From the NCBI GenBank assembly GCA_034508935.3, contig CM067445.1, positions 23,081,322 to 23,145,321 of the forward strand: DNA of 64,000 nt, in the 5' to 3' direction. Shown piece by piece: positions 57,501 to 64,000 of this stretch (position 1 is the stretch's first letter; each line of letters begins with the position of its first letter). The position numbers were made by a program, and so were the translations under genes. The stretch comes from Berghia stephanieae. Lineage: Eukaryota; Mollusca; Gastropoda; Nudibranchia; Aeolidiidae. A model generated the notes under the pieces. That model did not search any database and was not told where the DNA came from. It saw nothing but the letters and a program-made list of their open reading frames with translations.

Positions 57501-60002
57501 TCTCTAGATCAGCCTTCCTATATCTGAGTGTCAGTTTTTCATCTACAGTCTCTGATGTCGCCCTCAGTTTTAGGAATATGGTCGCATGGTCGCTTTTTCC
57601 CAGTGGGTGGCTCAGTCTTAGGTCGATTATGTCATTTTCTTCCTCCATCAATATCAAGTCCAATACGTTGGGCTTTTGGTTTTTTCTCTGTCTCGTGGGT
57701 TCTTTTATTATCTGTTGTAGGTAGCCATCTTCAATGGTTTCTATGAAACTTTCCTCCAGGCTTCCCTCTTTTGGTTCGTCCATCCCTTTCCACTCCAGTT
57801 CCGGCATGTTGAAGTCTCCCATAATAATTATCTCTGAATGCTTTTTTTGTGATGCTCTCCTTATCATCTCCAACATTCTCTCATTATTTTCTCCTGTGCT
57901 ATTTGGGCTCCGATAAATCACTCCTACTAGTATCTGACTTTGTCCAGTTACTCCAATCGAGCACCAAGCGCTCTCCCTAAAGTCGTGATCTGTGAGTTCC
58001 TCTATGGGGTTAACCTTGAGGTTCTCTCTCACCATAAGTATACTCCTCTGCCGGAAGTTTCAAAATCTCTGCTAGCTATTATAGTGTATCCCTCAATACC
58101 TAACTCTGCTATGGTTGGGTGTGTTGTTGCATTCTTTGGCTTAGCTTCTGTTATTGCTATTACATCTGGATCTTCTTCTTCTGCCATAGCCTTTAGCTCC
58201 TCTCTCTTATTCATTACACTGTCTGCGTTCGTGTACATGAACTTCAGGGTATTTTTCATATTCACGTGCTGCCCCTCCTTATCATTCACTGGTACTTCTC
58301 TTTTTTGAATTTTCTTGTTGTCTTCGAGTCCTTGCTCAGAAACATTTTGGGCAATTGGACTGACACGTTTCCAATATAGTCATTCCTCATCCCAGTCCCA
58401 GTCATTTCCTCCAACATCGCTGTCTCTCTTTCTTATTTGTTCACTAAACTTTTCCCTGAAAATGACCCTTTTCTTATATATGACTACATCTTCCCCTGCT
58501 TCTCGTCTTCTCTTCAGCTCCTCTCTTAACTCCTTGGCCTGCTCTCTTTGCATAATTGTTTGGTCAGCTCCAATATACACCTTTTGTAAGCATTCCCGTT
58601 TGTGGTCTTTCAACTGTTTGCTGTTCCTAAGAGCAGTGTTACGCTGATCCATTGACATCAGACTTATTTTCATGGGTCTTGGTCTATCTTCTCTTCTGCC
58701 CAATCTGATCACTTGCTCTATAGGGTTGAGGCTGTCTTTGTTTCCATGAACCTGCAACTCTTTGAGTACCATTTGGGCTTTTCTTATATCTTCCTTGTTG
58801 TCGCCATCTTTAGCTTCTGGTATGCCATACATAATTACATTCTTCACTCTCTTAGCCCTTTCATTTCTCTCCTCTTCTAGTTCCAGGTTCTTTTTCACCA
58901 TTGCCTGCTTCTTCTCCTCAGTTTCATTGATTTTCCTCATTTCATTTATATCTTGTCTTACTCTATCTGACTTTTCTTCTGTACTTCTCTTGAGTCTCTC
59001 CTTAATCTCACTCGCCTCAGACATAGGGTAGGCCTCTATCTCATCCTTTGCTGTTGATTTCACTATTTCTATCATCTCCTCTGTGAATTCACCTTTTTGA
59101 ATGATATTCACACTTTTATCTACGTCTTCTACTTTTTTCCTGAGTTTATCTACTTCCTTTTCAAGCTGCATGAAATTGCCCAAGAACTTTGAGGCCACTT
59201 TGTTGCAGGACTTAGAGCAGTAGTAATGCAGTAGCGGACATTCTTTTTCTGAGTCTTTCTTCAACAGTTGATAGGTGTCATCATCTATCTTTTCACACAA
59301 AGTATGAAACCACTGGTCACAGAGCTCGCACTGTAAGCATTTCTCAATCTCTTTGCATACATATTCACATTTTCCGCAAGTCTCAGTCTCAGCTTTTGCT
59401 TTTGCCTTATTTGTACTCATCGGTGCAGGGCTTTCTTTCCTACTACTGCCACTACTAGTCCTGGCACTGCCAGATCTACCTTTCCTACTACTGCTGTTTA
59501 AGCTCATCTTCTTACTTGTTAAATGAATAGATCTATCTAAGTCTTAGCTGTACTGTATCACTGTATCTTGTTGTTCACTCCAATCTGATAAGTATCTAAC
59601 TAATCTCAACTAGATATCTCAAGTACACACACAAGCCGGAATCCTCTCGAAGGCAGAAATTACATAAATCCAATTCGAAAATGAACAAGTTTTGATGTCC
59701 GATATTTCATTCAAGTTTTGTGTTTCTGGTGAGGGGAGCGAGTAGATTCAATATCAATATTGAATAATAATATTGAGTACTATTGTCACTGCCTAAATAT
59801 TTCTAGAATTTAGATCAAGAAGATTGAATCATAAAATGAAACCATGCTATTCCATTTGTTGTGTTCATCGTCACCGTAATACTTATAATATTACACATAT
59901 ATACTATTACTGCTGTGAAATTGCTGACAAAACTAAAACTAAAACATACTTTTATCTTGAATTATTATCTGAAGTAACGGCAACGGTTATGATAACAACA
60001 AC

Positions 60003-60096
<94 letters not shown>

Positions 60097-60313
60097 TTTT
60101 AAAAAGTAGATAATTCAAATTTGATTTGGTCAGTGGAGAGCCATCATTCTTTTCTTTTAAAAAAAAAAAAATTCAGACTCAGATTCAGATTCTGATTGCT
60201 CTCAGATTTATATTCGGAAATAGAGTCGAGTCAGAGTATGATAGAGGAAGAGAAGAATAGTTTTTCTAGATCTTAAAATATATGAAGGTTGTCTCATTTG
60301 TCATTACTTAGAG

Positions 60314-60389
<76 letters not shown>

Positions 60390-60577
60390 GAGAGGGGAGA
60401 GAGAGAGAGAGAGGATGGAGAGAGAGGAGGAGAGAGAGAAGTAGGGGGGAGAGAGATTTTGATCCAACTTTCATGTCATTTGTGCAAGCTATAGCTTTAA
60501 ACTAATTACCACTAACCTCCTCCTTTAATTGAGACAAGTACAAATATTAAAACACAAGCAAATAGTGAGAATCTCAT
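51259..60577 (-). CDS. Secreted cysteine-rich protein, Kunitz-like + EGF-like, 4 exons
   Basis: Not recognised as a named gene. Four exons, all joined in phase 1, give an unbroken 136-residue protein. Residues 1-20 are a signal peptide (MRFSLFACVLIFVLVSIKGG). About 21-71 are a five-cysteine module whose last part (C-x7-C-x11-C, ending FPYESMYECLQDF) recalls the second half of a Kunitz domain that lacks its final cysteine. About 72-117 are an EGF-like domain with six cysteines. A 19-residue tail carries two more cysteines (CPESLSARDPRTFPCITI). Predicted to be secreted. Phase 1-1 domain exons are typical of shuffled extracellular modules. Introns hold a CR1-like LINE, a MITE, a SINE and an R530 copy. 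Confidence 0.75.
51370..51545. repeat. (AAT)n microsatellite
   Basis: Interrupted AAT tract 50 bp upstream (minus strand) of the last exon of the secreted-protein gene. Confidence 0.9.
51639..52171 (-). mobile_element. R530 repeat, copy 7, full length with 12-bp TSD
   Basis: 533 bp bounded by AAGATATGCAGT (51627-51638 and 52172-52183). Very close to the 48030 copy along its whole length, with the same A-rich end. Both full copies point the same way. Lies in intron 3 of the secreted-protein gene. Confidence 0.85.
52270..53200 (-). mobile_element. L2/CR1-type LINE fragment with internal loss
   Basis: Minus strand. From 53173 down it reads SFVNEMKGHPQSQPLPVDIQ and FPDYFIDKVKNVR. It continues with SSSPKSCPLDPIPTKFLFQC, the pre-RT/RT start of CR1/L2 LINEs. 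Then it jumps to a C-terminal stretch with KSGATVWNSLSSFDQF near 52370. Most of the RT is missing and several frames are used: an old copy in intron 3 of the secreted-protein gene. Confidence 0.6.
53420..53703 (-). mobile_element. tRNA-headed SINE (family E)
   Basis: The minus strand starts GGTCCCATTAGCTCAGTTGG then TAGAGC, a clear A box, with CGCTTCACACTCAAGGGGAT as the anticodon-arm region. It ends near a (TAC)n tract. The B box is weak, so this is a SINE rather than a tRNA gene. It lies in the third intron of the secreted-protein gene. Confidence 0.55.
53782..53919 (-). CDS. Secreted-protein exon 3: EGF-like domain
   Basis: Acceptor CATTTTTCAG, donor GAAATAA|GTAAAT. NICELYKPCKNKGICSPI ... 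YKCECSSTGFYGDRCE shows the six cysteines and the G-x-Y/F-G-x-x-C ending of an EGF-like fold. Phase 1 to 1. Confidence 0.85.
54105..54713. mobile_element. Tigger/pogo-like MITE
   Basis: Inverted ends CAGTGCACCTC (54105-54115) and GAGGTGCACTG (54703-54713) with TA on each side (54103-54104, 54714-54715). The TA duplication and the GTTACAACAAAG / GATCCGAGGTCACTGTA interior fit a Tc1/mariner-pogo group element. The interior shows no transposase. Intron 2 of the secreted-protein gene. Confidence 0.7.
54886..55038 (-). CDS. Secreted-protein exon 2: Kunitz-like module
   Basis: Acceptor GTTTTACAG, donor CCATG|GTGAGT. Reads SETIEDYICSHKFKGCRIDY, then KTRSCNLEEASGCTNPFPYE and SMYECLQDFH. Five cysteines, phase 1 to 1. 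Confidence 0.8.
55423..58289 (-). pseudogene. CR1-like LINE ORF2 (endonuclease + RT)
   Basis: The APE-type endonuclease starts at 58289 (KFMYTNADSVMNKREELKAM, IAITEAKPKN) and continues at 58035 (GVIYRSPNS, IIMGDFNMPELEW, SDHATIF). The linker and RT start run from 57403 (SPGPDKLHPYILKNL, NYRPVSLTSVVCKLMEQLI, KDQHGF). From 56613 comes the RT core (VIYLDFRKAFDKVPHWRLIR, SGVPQGSVLGPVLFLIYIND, CKIFADDTKLYG). Three frame changes, near 58035, 57350 and 56600; otherwise intact to the stop at 55423. Confidence 0.8.
58380..59507 (-). CDS. CR1-like LINE ORF1 protein
   Basis: 375 residues, uninterrupted. Ser/Arg-rich start. A PHD-like zinc finger lies at about residues 39-100 (CGKCEYVCKEIEKCLQCELC, then WFHTLCEKI and a later YYCSKSC). 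A long coiled coil spans roughly 105-235, and a basic segment follows with NVIMYGIPEAKDGD and VIRLGRREDRPRPMKISLMS, resembling the RNA-binding domain of LINE ORF1 proteins. A PHD-like finger in ORF1 is known in CR1/L2-type elements. The acidic end is DVGGNDWDWDEE. Confidence 0.75.
   Translation of the reverse strand: MSLNSSSRKGRSGSARTSSGSSRKESPAPMSTNKAKAKAETETCGKCEYVCKEIEKCLQCELCDQWFHTLCEKIDDDTYQLLKKDSEKECPLLHYYCSKSCNKVASKFLGNFMQLEKEVDKLRKKVEDVDKSVNIIQKGEFTEEMIEIVKSTAKDEIEAYPMSEASEIKERLKRSTEEKSDRVRQDINEMRKINETEEKKQAMVKKNLELEEERNERAKRVKNVIMYGIPEAKDGDNKEDIRKAQMVLKELQVHGNKDSLNPIEQVIRLGRREDRPRPMKISLMSMDQRNTALRNSKQLKDHKRECLQKVYIGADQTIMQREQAKELREELKRRREAGEDVVIYKKRVIFREKFSEQIRKRDSDVGGNDWDWDEE
60000..60098. 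repeat. (AAT)n microsatellite
   Basis: About 98 bp with one break, in intron 1 of the secreted-protein gene. Confidence 0.9.
60310..60445. repeat. (AG)n microsatellite
   Basis: About 135 bp with GGA interruptions, 70 bp inside intron 1 of the secreted-protein gene. Confidence 0.9.
60517..60577 (-). CDS. Secreted-protein exon 1: signal peptide
   Basis: ATG at 60577; Arg2, then the hydrophobic run FSLFACVLIFVLVSI, then KGG. Donor GGAG|GTTAGT, phase 1. Chosen because phase and signal character both fit exon 2; no competing upstream start was seen. Confidence 0.65.
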
Positions 60578-60782
60578 CCTGGAAAAAAAAAATACCAAAA
60601 AACTTCAGATTTCTGGACTTAGGAGACTGTGCGACTACGACAAGGGGGACCGGAGAAATTAAATATGCCAGATAATTTGAATTTAAAAATGCCATTCATG
60701 TGAAAACATATCCAAATTTAAATATTATAAGAAATTAATATCCTTCCGAGACCATCAACTGTCAACAGCCGCAACGGAGGCT

Positions 60783-61762
60783 GCGATAAAAATAACAAGA
60801 TATGAAGTGAGTAGAAAAGTGCCAGAAGACAATAGAGAATAAAAAAAATTTTCGCGGCGGTGGTGGGGTTTGAACCTGCGACCTTATTGGTACGACAACT
60901 CCGCCTGGCAGGTGAGAGCGTGGCTCTACCGTGTGAGCTATCCACGAACACAAAAATATTCGTTTCAAACCCAAAGTCATTTCTAGATCCCTCTCTCACC
61001 CACTTCTTGAGATCGCCGATTCGTTCGCACATCGCGAAGTAATTTTGACCAGCAGTTAAGCTTAATAGCCAATATTCTCATCACAAACATATAACATAGA
61101 AACGATTGAGACATTGAGTATGCTCCGGTGTATGGGGTGAATTTTTAATTCAGAAAAGTGAGTGGAGCAGGCACTTATGTTGGTAACAACAAGATATGAA
61201 GTGAGTAGAAAAGTGCGAGAAGACAATAGAGAATAAAAATTTTTTTTTCGCGGCGGTGGTGGGGTTTGAACCTGCGACCTTATTGGTACGACAACTCCGC
61301 CTGGCAGGTGAGAGCGTGGCTCTACCGTGTGAGCTATCCACGAACACAAAAATATTCGTTTCAAACCCAAAGTCATTTCTAGATACTCAATAATCACCAC
61401 ATTTGAGACGCGATTCGTTGCACAATCGACGAATTAATTTTGACTGCTTTAAGTCTAATAGCCAATAATCTATTCATCACAAAGCTATAAAATACACGAT
61501 TGAGACATTGAGTATGACTCCAGTGTTGGGTACATTTTAATTCCATAAAGTGAGTGACTCCTTATGTTGTAACAACAGTATGAAGTTGTAGAAAGTCCAG
61601 AGAAATAGAGAATTAAAATAATTTTTTTCGCGGGGTGGTGGGTTTGAACTGCGACCTTATTGGTACGAAAACTTCCGCCTGGCAGTGAGAGCGTGGCTCT
61701 ACCGTGTGAGCTATCCACGAACACAAAAATATTCGTTTCAAACCCAAAGTCATTTCTAGATA
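60783..61762 (-). repeat. SINE-D tandem array, three units of about 380-410 bp
   Basis: Units start at about 60783, 61187 and 61560. Each has a minus-strand tRNA-like head (CGTGGATAGCTCACACGG, B box GGTTCAAACCCC) and the same linker (GATTGAGACATTGAGTATG). The ~70 bp running into GTCATTTCTAGA is identical in all three, while the third unit has many small gaps elsewhere. The array lies 200 bp upstream of the secreted-protein start codon. Confidence 0.75.
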
Positions 61763-62193
61763 AAAATAATAAATTTAAAGATTTAAAAAAAGACAAATTA
61801 ATTTTTCTGCTTTAAAGTCTAATTACAAATAAAACACTGCATAATTTTAGTCCTCCCACGGCTATAAACATCCCACTCGCATCACATTATAACGTGACAC
61901 AAGTGTGTACCATTCAACGTTCCCATTAAATCGGAATCTTCCTTTCATGTTCACCTTCGCTCATGAAGATTTTGACAAGAACAATAACATTAAGTAGTTT
62001 AACCATAAGTCTTTATTACTGATTTTTGCAGACCATCTGATACAAAGTACGTTTCGAATCATCTGTTTGTGAAGGTTTGAAGCAAAGAGAATTTTAAGTC
62101 TGATTTTATAGCTATTCCTAAATATTTGGCTGATGTTATGTCATGTGCTCTAAGGTGTGGTTGTGTCAAAAAAAAAAAAAAAAAAAAAAAAAC

Positions 62194-62692
62194 TCGAGCT
62201 TTTATATAGCGCAATATCCACTAAACGTGCTCAATGCTCTTTATTAAGGGTCCCTGACCAACGTAGCAAATGAAACGAGACATGACGCCTGTTAGGCGAT
62301 ATTACAATTATTTCTGACACAAATGACGCTGTTAATAAATAAAATAAAATAAATTCCCTTTATTCATCCCCAAGGGGAAATTTGTCTTTGGGGTCTATTC
62401 CAAGGGAAGACTGGAATAACCAAGGCGTCAACCGCAGTGCAGCGCCGCAAAGTGAGCTAGGGCTAGGTGACTTGCTCAAGGCGGGTAATCGAACTCGTTT
62501 CCTTTTGGGTACGAAGCAAAGGCCGTACCACTGAGCCACGCTGCCCCTTAACGGCCAGGTACTTATTTTGCACCTAAGTACGACGACAGAATATAAATAA
62601 AGATCCTTTTCCAAGGACTCAACTATGCCCCGGGCGAAGCCCGAACTCAGGACCTTCCGACCCGAAAGCGAATGTCATACCACGAGACCACA
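62194..62692 (-). mobile_element. SINE-A copy 5, split by a SINE-B insertion
   Basis: On the minus strand the SINE-A tail module is at 62194-62240 and the tRNA-like head at about 62630-62692. The body is interrupted at its CTGTTAACGG motif by a SINE-B copy (62337-62547), with TTAA on both sides of the insert. Confidence 0.75.
62337..62547 (-). mobile_element. SINE-B copy 2, nested in SINE-A
   Basis: Minus strand reads GGGGCAGCGTGGCTCAGTGG, the same body as 24522-24752 and a (TTTA)n tail. It interrupts SINE-A copy 5 with TTAA repeated at the junctions, so it is younger than that copy. Confidence 0.75.
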
Positions 62693-63011
62693 AAGCTGCA
62701 ATCACGTAGCTTATTGACTTCGGCGCCTTTCACTTCTGAATCAACCGATTGCTAACTTCGCCAGGTCCTGTTGTTATCGTGTTTCAGTTAAATGCCACTA
62801 TCATATTAGGATATAGACAATGCACGCTGCTAATTTGTATGTTGTCTAAACACGTTCGCGATTTTACATTTCAAATACATTGCTTTAAATGATTCAAACA
62901 AAGTCGCAGCCATTGAAAATTGCAAGAGGTTCAGGATTCGAGTCCCACTGTCGGCATTTCGTTTTTGTTTTTTGTTCTCTTTGAACAAGAATAAATTTGC
63001 CCCCTATTGCG

Positions 63012-63420
63012 GTTGATAATAATAATAATAATAAATGGCATTTATATAGCGCTTTACCCCGTTGTCACAGGCTCTAAGCGCTTTACAGTGATATAAAACA
63101 AAACATATTACAGTGAGACAAGTGTGAAGGAAACGTGATACGAATTCAATTTAACAACAACAAAATATGAAAATAATATTGCAACATTATGACGTAAAAA
63201 GATAAAACTTTAGGCGAGATTTGAACGTTGTCAACTTGTCAACGAATCCGAGCATCTCACGTGTGATGGGAGAGCGTTCCAAAAATGGGGGGCCGAAAAT
63301 TGAAAAGACTGTTCACCTATTTTACGCAATGGCTTAGGTTTGACAAGGATTGATCGGTCATTGCTTGACCTCAAGTTTCTATTGGGGACATATATAGCTA
63401 GGGGAATTAGGGACACAAAA
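63012..63420 (-). mobile_element. L2-like LINE 3' end
   Basis: On the minus strand the C-terminal stretch PNRNLRSSNDRSILVKPKPL and FSAPHFWNALPSHVRCSDSL is followed, after a one-base slip, by DKLTTFKSRLKFYLFTS and a stop. The 3' UTR ends TAAAGCGCTTAGAGCC ... GCGCTATATAAATGCC then (ATT)n. That end resembles the SINE-A tail. Confidence 0.7.
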
Positions 63421-63689
63421 CCCCCGAATTGTGCAAATTAGTGATGAAAGCATGAATTTTTTTATGAAAAAAAGTTCTTGCTCTAAGGTTTAAATTGTGA
63501 TATAGAACCACTTTCTCATCACTCCAAGAGCTAAGATATCAGCAATTTAAATCGTGTAAAAATTCACGGTGGTGATGAAACTTGCCGCCTTTACAACGAC
63601 ATTTTGTAGAGATGTGCGATTCTCGATTCCGGAATCGAGTCCTATCGATTCCAAGAGCTCCGATTCCAGAATCGAGCGGTGTGTCTTTT

Positions 63690-64000
63690 TTACGAAACCC
63701 GCCGAAACCCGCCGAAACCCGCCGAAACCCGCCGAAACCCGCCGAAACCCGATGAAACCCGACGAATCCCGACAAAGTTATGGGAAGTAGGTGGCTGTGG
63801 GGAGTGAACCTAGAACTCAGGGAAGTGTACACCATTGGGGAGTGAACCTGGGACTGGGTTTCGGCGGGTTTCGTAAAAAAGAACCAGTGCTTTTTTACGA
63901 AACCCGCCGAAACCCGCCGAAACCCGGCGAAACCCGACAATATACAGCAAAGTTATGGGAAGTAGACAACTGTGGGGAGTGAACCCGAGACTCAGGGAAG
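63690..64000. repeat. CGAAACCCGC decamer array and hairpin at the right edge
   Basis: About seven copies of GCCGAAACCC at 63700-63760, repeated at 63897-63935. A perfect inverted repeat has arms 63856-63881 and 63890-63915 (26 bp each, 8-bp loop). A longer unit with TATGGGAAGTAG and GGGGAGTGAACC repeats at about 180-bp spacing and runs off the window. Confidence 0.8.

Larger units (their letters stand above)
55345..59650 (-). mobile_element. Nearly full-length CR1-like LINE
   Basis: ORF1 (59507-58380) and ORF2 (about 58289-55423) in the usual order, with a 3' end of tandem GGTATCCA-type units (55349-55370), the octamer-repeat end typical of CR1. Poly(A) is absent, as is normal for this clade. 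ORF2 is open except for about three single-base frame slips. Inserted in intron 1 of the secreted-protein gene, in the same orientation. Low decay suggests a young copy. Confidence 0.85.

Noticed and set aside
57386-57724. Plus-strand frames at 57.4-59.0 kb
   Set aside because: Antisense shadows of the CR1-like LINE.
60718-61400. Repeated minus-strand frames with SSHGRATLSPARRSCRTNK
   Set aside because: Translations of the tRNA-like head of SINE-D, not a protein family.

Overview
This is a gene-poor, AT-rich, repeat-choked stretch of an animal (metazoan) nuclear genome. Evidence: GT-AG spliced exons with consistent phases, long (AAT)n and (AG)n microsatellites, LINEs of several clades, tRNA-headed SINEs, a Penelope-like element, DNA-transposon MITEs and one LTR element. 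The LTR element has a pol domain order first described in deuterostomes, and the overall repeat mix suits a marine invertebrate. An echinoderm or other invertebrate deuterostome is my best guess, held loosely.

Three host genes can be built from the sequence. (1) Plus strand, 196-18538: the last 15 exons (about 711 codons) of a coiled-coil protein that I read as FHAD1-like. Its 5' end lies outside the window. (2) Minus strand, 43778-24056: a complete seven-exon gene for histone PARylation factor 1 (HPF1), the PARP1/2 cofactor, with an N-terminal PBZ zinc finger and the active-site Asp-Glu pair kept. (3) Minus strand, 60577-51259: a complete four-exon gene for a 136-residue secreted cysteine-rich protein (signal peptide, a Kunitz-like five-cysteine module, an EGF-like domain, short tail), which I do not recognise as a named gene. 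Genes 2 and 3 lie in tandem on the minus strand. Gene 1 converges on gene 2 from the other side.

Most of the remaining DNA is mobile elements sitting in introns. 0-19 kb: FHAD1-like exons, two SINE-A copies, a hAT-like MITE and a 7.0 kb Ty3/gypsy element antisense in one intron. 19-24 kb: intergenic, with a 5'-truncated RNase H-bearing LINE bounded by an 11-bp target-site duplication (TSD). 24-44 kb: HPF1, its introns filled with LINE pieces, SINEs and a palindromic satellite. 44-51 kb: Penelope-like fragment, microsatellites and a DNA element (E2). 51-60.6 kb: the secreted-protein gene, with a nearly whole CR1-like LINE in its first intron. 60.6-64 kb: tandem tRNA-headed repeats, nested SINEs, an L2-like LINE end, and an inverted/tandem repeat of a CGAAACCCGC-type decamer.

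The least explained items are a ~530-bp poly(A)-tailed retroposon family (called R530 here; at least seven pieces, two with perfect 12-bp TSDs), a pair of 1.1 and 1.9 kb elements with CAGGCCTGTAAA-type inverted ends (E1, E2), and the CACCGTACGGTG satellite. Two host exons and a young LINE each show single-base frame slips, which looks more like assembly error than gene decay.
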